DNA from: Cymbomonas tetramitiformis
Taxonomy: Eukaryota > Chlorophyta > Pyramimonadophyceae > Pyramimonadales > Pyramimonadaceae
Direction: 5' to 3'
Assembly (NCBI GenBank): GCA_001247695.2
Contig: LGRX02035367.1
Coordinates: 38,268-102,267 of the forward strand
Length of the DNA: 64,000 nt
Shown here: positions 22,411 to 32,054 of the stretch, one piece after another
Layout of the letters: the number at the start of each line of letters is the position of its first letter
How positions within the stretch are numbered: position 1 is the stretch's first letter
Notes under the pieces: generated by a model
Seen by the model: only the letters and a program-made list of their open reading frames with translations
What the model was told of the DNA's origin: nothing
Databases searched by the model: none
Made by a program: the position numbers and the translations under genes

Positions 22411-22990
22411 CTAACGACGTAATAGCGGCGTCCGAACGTACAGGGCCAACAACTGCTCAGGAAATGATGGGATCACCTGCGCGCGCATACTTCTCCCATC
22501 CCTCCACCAGGTCTCCATACGCCGGAATGTGCTGAGTGCGCATCCAAACCTTAATGTGTTGGATTTCATCATCTCGCAAGACCACCCGCTTCTCCCTAGC
22601 CGATACCTCAACCGCAATCGCCGCGCGGCTCCCCTTGGTCACGGCCGCCGGCACCCGGGTGGTACCATCCACCAAACTTGGATGTGGTGTCGAGGGTACT
22701 GGGTGAGGAGCTGGGTTACGCATGGCCTAGCGGGATAGTCGTGGCACATTGCTTTTGTCCACTGGTCGCTGTTGTTGTTGTTGGAGGGAAAGGCCACGGT
22801 GGCCCGGGGCCGTACGAGGTGTTCTTGCGGGCGCAAGCACGACCTCGTCCTCGGATGCATTGGGGGGAACTTGGCGAGCCGATTCTTCACGTAGCGCGGA
22901 GAAATGCTCTCCTTTTCGGGGCATTGCAACCCTATTACCCCGCGACCCCCCCTCCCCCCTCCCCTACCTTCATAGTAATTGGAGTATAGG
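22411..22990 (-). other. probable upstream exon remnants of the CACTA gene
   Basis: Minus-strand frames include RDDEIQHIKVWM and AYGDLVEGWEKYA, and further upstream a Gln-rich LSLQQQQQRP segment and EVVLAPARTPRTAP. The second element copy has the same segments but with an extra 600-bp cassette in between, so coding seems real, though exon borders are unclear. Confidence 0.35.
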
Positions 22991-23252
22991 AGGTCCGAAA
23001 GACCTTCGTTAGGTAGCACGTCACTAGGATGAGCATAACAGGCTAACGACATGCTACGGAATAGATTCTTTTGAGGAATCTTCTTCAGATGTGTCATAAT
23101 TTCCGAGTTTAGCATGCTTGTAGCATGCTAAACTGTCTCGTAGCACGCCGGTAACACGCCCGTTACACGCCTGTAGCACGCCCGTAGCACGGCAGTAGCA
23201 TGGCCGTAGCACGGCCGTAATATGTCCTTAGAACGTGTGCTAACTGGAACAT

Positions 23253-23939
23253 CGCATGCTAAAGACATACTAAAGAAGCGAATCTGTTAGGGAATATTCC
23301 TCCGGCGTGTTATCACGTCCGTGTTTAGCATGCCTTTAGCATGGTTTTCAGTCCGTAGGACGCCCGTAGCACGGCAGTAGCACGCCCGTAGCATGCCAGT
23401 AATATGTCCTTAGCACATGTGCTAACTGGAACGCCCATAGTTAACGCCCATATATGCACGTGCTACCGACGTTTTACCGCCGTGCTAACGGCGTGCTAAG
23501 CTCAGACGTGCTAACAGGCCTGAGGAATATTCCTGGAAAGATTCTTCTGTTAGCATGCCGTTAGCACGTCGTTAGAGGTCATAGTAATTATACACATTTA
23601 TATATACATATGACCTCTAACGACGTGCTAACGGCATGCTAACAGGAGAATCTTTCGAGGAATATTCCTCAGGCCTGTTAGCACGTCTGAGCTTAGCACG
23701 CCGTTAGCACGGCGGTAGAACGTCGGTAGTACGTGCATATATGGGCGTTAACTATGGGCGTTCTAGTTAGCACATGTGCTAAGGACATATTACTGGCATG
23801 CTACAGGCGTGCTACTGCCGTGCTACGGGCGTCCTACGGACTGAAAACCATGCTAAAGGCATGCTAAACACGGACGTGATAACACGCCGGAGGAATATTC
23901 CCTAACAGATTCGCTTCTTTAGTATGTCTTTTGCATGCG
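23253..23939. repeat. 687-bp near-perfect palindrome
   Basis: The arms 23253 to about 23583 and 23609-23939 are inverted copies with few mismatches, centred near 23596 with a 25-nt AT-rich spacer. Outer ends read CGCATGCTAAAGACATAC and its inverse; inner ends read GAGGTCATA / TATGACCTC. The arms are built from GTAGCACGCC, GTTAGCATGCC and GGAATATTCC words. A palindrome this long would form a cruciform and is usually unstable, so it is probably recent. It may be a foldback element nested in the transposon. Confidence 0.85.
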
Positions 23940-25640
23940 GTTAGCATGTCGTTAACACATGATGTGATAACGACATGCTGACGACATGCTAACATAATGT
24001 GGGGGGAGAATGTTTTCACAAATTTCCCTATCAGGCTAAAGCCAAACCAACATAAACTGAAAATTTTCAGGGGGAATCGATCTAGTGACCTCACGCGCAG
24101 AAGCACACATCATGTCCACTCGACCACGTGACCGTAAAGATGGACATTCCGAGACGATGGCGCAATAAATCAATTGGCGAAAGGATAGACGATGACGCGA
24201 GTGAAGGGCTTGGCGAAAATTAAAAAAGAAATTGAGCGTGACGTCGTGACATCGGTGTAGGTGATGAAGAATTGAAGATTACGATGCGATCAGCGATGGT
24301 CAAAATCGCACAGTAGAAAGACATCGGAATTCAAAATTCCGAACACACAAACGGCTAAGTGCGATAGACGATAACGATATTCCTCCAAACACGCAAACGG
24401 CTAGTGCTAATGTACTGTATGGTAAACGTGACACAGTAGCGTCATCGTCATCACACGACATCGACATCGACAGCGACAGCGCAACGCGGCGACAGCGACA
24501 TCGACATGGCGAAGGCGTGTGACATGTCCGTCATGTCACTCGCTGTCACTAACTGTGCCACGCAACTCGCTGTCGTGTGTCAAACTATTGACTTTTCAAC
24601 CGATGTTTGCCCGGAGGCAGACTTTTACATCACTTCGTTTCGGCGGCGATCTCAGAAGGTAACCGAGTCCCTCCTGCAGTTCTGCTCTGTGTGCTTTCTG
24701 TATAATGTGATATTGATCGATCGATACATTCGTAGACCTTCTTGTTGAATATTTCATGATGCTGTTCTGCTGACGCGTATCCCTTGCGCAATCTTTCGCC
24801 ACTTGTTTGTGCCATTTGGAGTGGAAGAGACATGCGTCTCCCCAGTTCTTCGGACTGGGACAGGTTCGTTGGTTTGATTCCAACCCACCCCACCGAACGA
24901 TACGTATTTTGTTTTAGTGGAAATATTCTGACCGGACTGTCCTTGTGCGCGCAGAATTTTGTTGAACGATATATTCGGTTGAGCTCCCTCACGAACATCA
25001 GCTCAGTCGGATGTTTGGTGCGCACATCGCGACACCCAAATCGTCTGTTGTCTTGTTCGCTGTTTGACTTCCGTTTCTTTAGTATTCGCAGCTGTGTTCC
25101 CTCGGTCTCTCTCTTATTATGCGTTTACTAATTTCTGTGCCTCGTTGTCCGACTGCAGGTCTCTGCTGATTTACGGCCGGTTGCATCTCCGCGATTACGG
25201 TATAGGAAAATAGTTAGTAGGATGTTAGCAGTTCGGTTTTTGTGTGAGTGAATAGTTGTTTGCTCATAGACATATTATTTGTTGATTAAGTATTTATTGT
25301 ATTTTGCCTTTCGTCGATTTTACGGTTTCGTACCCACCTTGTCTGCAGTGATATTTATAGTCATAGGATGGATAGGCTGAAAATAAGATGTGAAGGTAGT
25401 GCGTTAGTTTAGCAGTTTCGTCGTCATTGTTTGTTGAAAGAGGTTGTGCCCTTGCTTGCATTGTTAGCATGCATAATCATGTGCAACATTGCTTTGATGA
25501 GCGCCTTCCTTCGCCATGCGAGAATCTCATGTCTGGTGATAGCACGAACGGCAGCATTTTATGTATATCAGGTAACATGCACAATAACATTCATTTGCTT
25601 TGCCACGTTTAGTTATTGGAAACAGCAGTAAAACAATGTA
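23940..25640. other. transposon interior, no recognised gene
   Basis: No convincing ORF. CGACATCGACA-type repeats near 24455-24510. A tRNA-like cloverleaf is at 24818-24892 and is described separately. Remaining sequence is AT-rich with T-rich tracts and no family match. Confidence 0.4.
24818..24892 (+). other. tRNA-like cloverleaf, degenerate
   Basis: The stretch folds as a cloverleaf by eye. Acceptor GGAGTGG (24818-24824) pairs with CCACCCC (24885-24891), six of seven pairs. D-stem GAGAC/GTCTC has only a 4-nt loop. The anticodon arm CCCAGT/ACTGGG has a 7-nt loop TCTTCGG. The T-arm GTTGG/CCAAC has loop TTTGATT. The D-loop lacks the usual GG and AGTTGG residues, position 33 is C rather than T, and there is no A box. 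Probably a tRNA pseudogene or SINE head, perhaps chance. Confidence 0.35.
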
Positions 25641-26272
25641 GATATCTCTGCCAGTTATCATATCGGCGTTAGTATGTATGTAGGACGTCCATAGCATGTC
25701 GTTAGTCTAGTATCGTTAACATGTAAATAGCATGTCGATAGTATGCGTTTAGTATGTACTTGTTAGTACGAGCATAGCATGCTAAAGGCATGCTAATGAC
25801 ACTATATGAACATGCTAACATAAGTTATCATATCAGTGTTAGTATCCGCGTAGCACGTCCATAGCATGTTTTTAGTATGCGTTTATGATGGTTGCGTTAG
25901 CATGGACATATTATGCTAAAAACATACTAATGCAATGCTATGGACATCATATTGGCATACTAAACCACTTGGCTTGCCATTGTTAGCATGTCCGTAGTAT
26001 GCCGTTAACATGCCGTTATGATGCCGTTAGTATGTCGTACTAAGAGCGTGCTAACGCCATGCTAACGTTGCGTTAGTGTGTCGTTAGCACATATCGGTAG
26101 TATGTCGTTAGCATGTAGTTAGCATATAAATTCCAGTTAGCATACATGCTAACGGCATGCTAACGTTGTGTTAATATGTCGTTAGCATACATTGTTATAA
26201 TTCGTTAACATGTCGTTAGCACGCGTTTAGCATGTCGTTATCAGCATACTAACGTTTTCCAGGACCGTAGGG
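25641..26272. repeat. right sub-terminal region of the CACTA-like element
   Basis: Dense GTTAGCATGTC / GCATGCTAACG words (about 11-13 bp) in both orientations lead up to the terminal inverted repeat that ends at 26272. Confidence 0.8.
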
Positions 26273-26605
26273 ATATATGCACTCTAACATGACGTATGAC
26301 CCAAATATGATGGGGACATGTGTATAAAATCGATATGATCGCATGGACGCAGGTGTAGCCTGCACATACTATTCCCAAAAAAATATTGAAGATGTCGTAT
26401 CTTTTTGTGCCTTTTTGAATTTTCAAAAAAATGCAATCTGAAAAAGTTGAGGGTGCTTGTCGCAAATGCGAACGCCATGGATATATTGGGTGGATCAAGG
26501 CCGGACCAAGCATCGAAGTAATTAATATATGTCCCATTTATACTAAAAATCATTGGGCGCGCCTTCTGGATCCGAACCAATGCCCAATTAAATTCTTGCA
26601 ACATT

Positions 26606-26653
26606 GGTCCTTGTGGGAGGACCATAATCGATTATGGTCCTCCCACAAGGACC
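26606..26653. repeat. 48-bp perfect palindrome of two hairpin motifs
   Basis: GGTCCTTGTGGGAGGACC (26606-26623) and its reverse complement (26636-26653) flank ATAATCGATTAT, giving a perfect 48-bp palindrome. Immediately right is ATGGGATACTAGCCA, close to the inverse of the terminal sequence of the TTAA element at 41774. So this looks like the end of a related element. Confidence 0.85.
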
Positions 26654-27562
26654 ATGGGATACTAGCCACTCACTTCTCAGCCTAGGCCCGCCATCGAAAA
26701 TTTCCGGTTTGGGTACTCACGAATAACAGTTTGGATTTCCCTTATTTTCGCCCCCCTCGTTGCGCCTCCCCCTCCGGCCCCACCCCATTTCCACATGGTC
26801 CTTGCATCGGATGGCCAAACGGACTTGATATTCGTGTTCCGCACACTCAAATCACATAAATATGTTCGTCCCATGCTTTGCCATCCAGCCTTGGTGGTTG
26901 GGTAGCGCCCCCTCAGGTATGCACCCAAGAGGTAGCGATTTTTCACACCCACCCCACCAACCCCCCGCACGAAGCTCAGTTGGTTCACACCACTTGGATG
27001 ACCAAATCGACTTCAACTCACCTACCACCTTGTATGCACGACGTACATGACCCAATCTACCTCTGGGTACCGACCATATGCCCCATCATGGCCATATGCG
27101 ACCACACCACACCGCCTTCCGCGGGGTATAGGCTTCTCCATCAAATGATGGAGAGGATATCCAGCTTGATACCCTGGAATCCCCGCCCAAGGCGCACCGC
27201 ACCAATTGACGGCCCAAATCGACTTCACCACAACCACTCCCCGATATATCACTTGGCTATGACCCAACCTACCGTAGGGTACCGATCGCACGCCCTGGCA
27301 TGCCCATACGACACTGCCGTACTCGACAACCTAGAAACTATACCCGCACTTTCCCGATCGATTTCGGCCGCCTATCAGCGCAAGTTAGGGTTTCGGTTGC
27401 GACACCTCGTTGGCGGGCTAAATCGACTTCAACTGACCCACCGCCTTGTATACAACTTGCATACGACCTATTCTGTCTTACTTTAAGTTCGCTTGCACTC
27501 CCATGCCCATCCGCCATCAACTCTCCACCCCCCCCCTTCGCCTCGCACCGTGATTCAGCGAA

Positions 27563-27656
27563 TAGCTCAGTGGCGCCTGTCAGCCCCGCAGGGCGGCTCC
27601 GTATTTATGGCCACCTCCCGTCACCAAATCGAGCAGCGGACCTCGGATTCGAATTC
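27563..27656 (+). other. tRNA-derived SINE-like A and B boxes
   Basis: TAGCTCAGTGG (27563-27573) is a good pol III A box and GGATTCGAATTC (27645-27656) a near-consensus B box, 71 bp apart, which is longer than in a plain tRNA. The GGTCCT hairpin element end follows at 27690-27727. Function as a promoter is inferred. Confidence 0.4.
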
Positions 27657-27689
27657 AGCGCGAAATTCTACCCATGCTACCACCCCTCA

Positions 27690-27926
27690 TGGCTACTATC
27701 CAAATTCATGGTCCTCCCACAAGGACCAACGCGCGATGACTATTATGAGTGCCACATGGATCTTTGAGGCGTATACGTGCTTTTGGCATCATATTTATGA
27801 GTCAATTGAATAATTTCCCCTACAGGATCGTCCACGCGTGTGCTAGAGGGGCGTGCTTAAAGGGTGCGCTTTGATATGTTTTTTTATCGAAATCGTCGAA
27901 AAAAAGATGGTCCTCCCACAAGGACC
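27690..27926 (+). repeat. element end with two GGTCCT hairpins
   Basis: TGGCTACTATCC (27690) is followed by CAAATTCAT and GGTCCTCCCACAAGGACC (27710-27727). The same hairpin recurs at 27909-27926. The order TGGCTACT, spacer, hairpin equals the ends of the TTAA element at 41774-42861, but no TTAA flanks it here and the partner end was not found. Confidence 0.5.
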
Positions 27927-29089
27927 ATAGTCTTTAAGCGTCCTAGCGGTTGCAAGGTGCGCGGTGTTGGTCGCTCATGGTCGCACACCTTGATTTTATG
28001 ACCAAATATGAAAACTTAGTTGGATAGTCCACACTCTAGTCGCCATCTGAGCTCTCGTTTACCGTGGCGGGTGATAACTCCCGAGTGAAATAAGGATTTT
28101 GTGATTTTTGCACTTCTAATTTTCACTTCGCGTCAAGCTAACGAGTGCACATCGCTCACATACTTGCCCATATGGCGTATGTTAAGCCTATAAAAAATCA
28201 TTTTATGGATATACTTCAAAAGTTTAAGCACCATACGCTCCTACCACACTGTGAATGCACTCTAGCGGGCATCGTGGATAATGGGTCATGTTTGCACCGA
28301 TTATCCCATTCCGGCTAAAAAACCGACTAAAAAGGTGCACGGTTGTTAATAAGCATTAGAGATGGCCAATACCCTACGGTCCTGGAAAACGTTAGTATGC
28401 TGCTAACGACATGCTAAACGCGTGCCATGGACATGCTATGACATGCTAACGCCAGATAGGTGTTAGCATGCGTGCTAACGGCATGCTAAAGCCCCATAGG
28501 TGTGTTAGCATGTCCGTGCTAAAGGCATGCTAACGCCACTGCGCCTTAAGCATGTGTTCGCGCCAACTTGAGGGGTAGTGAGTGGTGAGGCATGTGGGGG
28601 TGCGTAGATCACCAGGAACATGTTATATGGTGATTAGAAGGGCAGGGGAAGGATATGCCACGGAGTATGATGCGATTCGGGTCAGGTGGTAAGCGAGCGG
28701 AATTCCTCGGAAAGGTAGGGACGTTAGTATGTCGCTAGCATGTTCTTAGGACGCCGATAGCACGTCAGTGTTAGCATGTCATTATCACACATCAGACATG
28801 CTAAAGGCATGCTAACGCCACTGCGCCTTAAGCATGTGTTCGCGCCAACTTGAGGGGTAGTGAGTGGTGAGGCATGTGGGGGTGCGTAGATCACCAGGAA
28901 CATGTTATATGGTGATTAGAAGGGCAGGGGAAGGATATGCCACGGAGTATGATGCGATTCGGGTCAGGTGGTAAGCGAGCGGAATTCCTCGGAAAGGTAG
29001 GGACGTTAGTATATCGCTAGCATGTTCTTAGGGACGCCGATAGCACGTCAGTGTTAGCATGTCATTATCACACATTTAACATTCTAATG

Positions 29090-29931
29090 TCATCCTATGC
29101 ACTCAAAGAAGTCGGCCGTTGGGTCGAGAATAACGGCGGTCTCCATGCACGGATGTAGCACAATAACAACGTGTTGTTCTACTCGATTGGGTAATATGAA
29201 TGGCTCCTTGTGCTCAAAGGCTGCTGGGTCAACGTGCGGGTTGAAGGTGTAGACCGTTCTAGTCAAATCATCCGGGCCGAGAATGGAGTTTCGTAGACGG
29301 TAGGCCTTGATCTGTTTCTCGGTCGGCTTTGCAAGCCAATCGCACTTGAGTAAGGTGTAGAACTCTCCAGCAATCTCCACTCGCAGTATTTTGGTAATGC
29401 GGCCGTGCCTGCATTTCGCCAAGCCCACGATTGTGAAAACCGCCATTGCTGGTCCAAATGCCCTTAATATGCGGTTAGAATGGTATCCTTGTGCTAATCA
29501 CATGCTACCGAAACACTGAAGACATCATAACTGCACGATACATTGTCGTTGCTTCCTCACCTGTCGATTTCATCGGTTTTTGGCTCACCCTTCTCGTTGA
29601 AGATTACGTTCCCATCACTGTTCATTTCCTCATTCACGAAGAACGTACGAAAATAGCTATGCACGGTGCGCTTATTCCGATCGGTCGTAGCCGTGCGGTA
29701 ATGGGCGCCGCCGATCTTAATGTGCGCGAAACTATAGCAAACCGGTGCCGGCCCCGCCATGAGCAACATCTCGTCCTTTGTGAACTTTCGGCCCGGCCAT
29801 TCTGTCGGATCCGCATATGCTCCAAATACGGGTTCGCGTATGTGCTCAGGCTTACCCTCCTTTGTACAAGCCGCGAGCCTGTGTTTTTTGTCTCGCGACC
29901 GCAGCTTGGCATTCCATCTGTGCACAGTCAT
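29090..29931 (-). pseudogene. second copy of CACTA C-terminal gene, frame broken
   Basis: The same two exons as at 21539-22382 are present at high identity. A 2-bp CT deletion near 29585 (GGCTCACCC against GGCTCTCACCC in copy one) changes the frame before the intron, so the first exon would splice into the second in the wrong phase. The DUF4216-like exon (29090-29448) is still open. A non-functional copy is likely unless splicing differs. Confidence 0.5.
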
Positions 29932-30021
29932 ATATTGCCGTTAGTATGCTAAAGGCGTACTAGCGACGTAATAGCGGCGTCAGAACGTACAGGGCCAACA
30001 ACTGCTCAGGAAATGATGGGA

Positions 30022-30327
30022 TCACCTGCGCGCGTCCTCCGCATACTTCTCCCATCTCTCCACCAGGTCTCCATACGCCGGAATGTGAGTGCGCATCCAA
30101 ACCTTAATGCCTGGTTCTTCAACCAAAATGGACGGGATTGGCAACCATGTCGGGTAGCGCCGTTGGGTGGTTAGCATTTCTAGTGCGCAAGCATGAAACT
30201 CGTGGGGAGTCATGCAAGTCGGTTCGTCCTTGGCATGACAACAGGTGTAAATGTGAACCATGCCGACGTGTCTGTACTCCCGCACTTTCAACAGGCCAGC
30301 GGTTACTTCACAAAGAGCACGCTGCAT
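30022..30327 (-). CDS. CACTA element exon fragment, unknown domain
   Basis: This 101-codon frame contains the AYGDLVERWEKYAED segment seen in copy one but is preceded by a cassette absent there: VHIYTCCHAKDEPTC, HEFHACALEMLTTQ and PTWLPIPSILVEEPG. The paired cysteines and histidines could bind zinc. I cannot name the domain. It is probably an internal exon of the transposase gene. Confidence 0.3.
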   Translation of the reverse strand: MQRALCEVTAGLLKVREYRHVGMVHIYTCCHAKDEPTCMTPHEFHACALEMLTTQRRYPTWLPIPSILVEEPGIKVWMRTHIPAYGDLVERWEKYAEDARR

Positions 30328-30977
30328 CTCGAGTGACGGGCACCTGCCAAGTTCGAAAGCGGCGGGTTAAAATACTTTCAACAGGTCGTATAACAACAAG
30401 CGAGCCCTTAAATAGGCCTTCAATATTCCCGAGCACTATATACGGCATCCTACAAACCATATAGTACTTTTTGAAACATGCATGCCGTGGTTGCATGTAC
30501 GCGACCCGTACATCTCGAAAGGAATGCTAAAACTATAGGGTAAAGCACTCACCTTGGATCATATACACACGCCACCGTGGTTTCCGCCCATTGGCTGACT
30601 CGAAGCTCCTTCGTGGGCTTCTCGAAAAGGTGACCCAACCGGAAACCCTCCGGACGACCAACGGTCTCGCAGGCAACAAGTGCCGTTGCCGGCCTACTTG
30701 GGCGGGAGGTGGTACCATTCACCAAACTTGGATGTGGTGTCGAGGGTACTGGGTGAGGAGCTGGGTTACGCATGGCCTGGCGGGATAGTCGTGGCACATT
30801 GCTTTTGTCCACTGTGGTCGTTGTTGTTGTTGTTGGAGGGAAAGGCCACGGTGGCCCGGGGCCGTACGAGGTGTTCTTGCGGGCGCAAGCACGACCTCGT
30901 CCTCGGATGCATTGGGGGGAACTTGGCGAGCCGATTCTTCACGTAGCGCGGAGAAATGCTCTCCTTTTCGGGGCATA

Positions 30978-31060
30978 GTGAGGCGCCTTGGTGAGGGGTG
31001 TGGTGCGCAAGGTGAGGCGCCTTGGTGAGGGGTGTGGTGCGCGGGGTGAGGCGCCTTCAG
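30978..31060. repeat. ~35-bp unit, 2.5 tandem copies
   Basis: GTGAGGCGCCTTGGTGAGG followed by GGTGTGGTGCGC recurs at about 30978, 31012 and (partly) 31046, just at the junction between the CACTA copy and the retroelement. Confidence 0.8.
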
Positions 31061-31067
31061 CCTGGAC

Positions 31068-32046
31068 TGCAAACTGGATGAAACTGGGGGCCTACCAGTT
31101 CAACCCAGAATACACGCCACAGGACCTCAAGAAGGCACTGGACTTCGCCATTGCGGCCACCACCACACAGGACCCAGTTTTCGGGGTCGGAATATACCCG
31201 ACGTATGAAAAAACCCCCTATAGGAAACTTTACAACGCACATGCAGGGCACCTAGTGCACGAACTGCTTGAAATACCGCAAGGCAAATTCACATTCCTGC
31301 CCCCAGACCACTGGATGGGTGCCACACACCAGCAAGCGAAGCAGTGCAACTGGAACCTCAGGGTACTGATTGTTGCCAACAAAGCGGGGTGGCAGGCCCA
31401 CTGCGGGGACCCAGACGTTGCTGCGGATTGCATAAGAAAGGCACTCACAACCTGCCCGCAGAGCAAGGTCCGCACGACCACAACCGCCAAACAGCCGGCA
31501 AGGGAGGCGAACCAGCACGACAAGCACGAACCAAACCAAGAAGGATACACCCCCGGTACCGACTGCATTATTGACACAAGACCATGGCAGAGATATGAAT
31601 TCCCGGAGATTAAAACAAAGGACATGACGGATGCAATGGGAAGATTGTGCAACACAATGCCGCACATAAGGAACGACCTCTGCCCCCAGTGCCTCAACGT
31701 ACAGACAGAAATTGAAACCTGGTGGGAGGACGGCCACCTCCATGTGGAAGATGGACCAGCCAAATGGGAACTCCTCCCCGGTAGCAGGGGAGGGAAATGG
31801 GACATTCACCCCCCCACAGTGCAACAGGTGATAGAAGCGAATACCTCGCACACCAGACTCAGAAGACAGACTGACGCCCAAATGCTATGGGACAAAGTGG
31901 CGAGGTCAAAAATTGTCAGATACCCCGCCGACTTCTGGCCCGAGCACGAGCCGGGGGTCCAAGGGAGAAGATGGGAACTAACGAGAGACCGGACAGAGGA
32001 CCCCAGGAACCTACCCCCGAGTGACACACCAGCCCAACTGACATAC
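31068..32046 (+). CDS. non-LTR retroelement ORF, region upstream of RNase H
   Basis: A continuous frame of about 325 codons lies upstream of RNase H. It contains YQFNPEYTPQDLKKALDFA, a GIYPTYEKTP segment, FTFLPPDHWMG and NLRVLIVANKAGW, then a glutamine/lysine linker and a region with LCPQCLNVQTEIETWW (CxxC). I recognise no catalytic reverse transcriptase motif here. The segment resembles the connecting region found in some algal and protist non-LTR elements between RT and RNase H, which is from memory and not certain. It is in a different frame from the following RNase H: an eight-C run at 32046-32053 is the likely place of the one-base slip. The apparent initiator is arbitrary, since the element is truncated. 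Confidence 0.45.
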
Positions 32047-32054
32047 CCCCCCCT

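Larger units (their letters stand above)
20829..26272 (-). mobile_element. 5.44-kb CACTA-like DNA transposon, both ends present
   Basis: The left end (20829) and right end (26272, inverted) share a terminal repeat of about 53 bp beginning CCCTACGGTCCTGG and continuing AAAACGT(C/T)AGTATG. Sub-terminal regions are packed with GCATGCTAACG and GCATGCTAAA words in both orientations. The minus strand encodes the C-terminus of a Tnp2/DUF4216-type transposase (21539-22382). A 687-bp palindrome lies at 23253-23939. The flanking triplets differ (ACC left, ATA right), so no 3-bp target duplication is visible. The right flank also does not continue the interrupted methyltransferase, so the element has probably been through rearrangement or recombination with another copy. 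No intact DDE core is seen. Confidence 0.7.
26273..28371. other. spacer between two CACTA-like copies, with hairpins and a SINE-like box pair
   Basis: No intact gene. The segment begins ATA next to one terminal repeat and ends ATA next to the other. Minus-strand frames between 26700 and 27500 carry diverged internal repeats (KSIW...W.G), perhaps from an old protein-coding repeat. It holds four copies of the GGTCCT hairpin motif (26606, 26636, 27710, 27909) and a pol III-like A/B box pair at 27563-27656. From 27930 to 28371 I see nothing. Confidence 0.4.
28372..30976 (-). mobile_element. second CACTA-like copy, right part missing
   Basis: Starts with the same terminal sequence CCCTACGGTCCTGG and follows the first copy (20829 onward) closely to 30976, where it stops inside GGGGCAT and meets a tandem repeat and the non-LTR element. 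Relative to copy one it carries about 590 bp of different sequence (30113-30705) in place of about 100 bp at 22557-22655. So either copy one has a deletion or the cassettes were exchanged. The left flank triplet is ATA. Confidence 0.75.
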
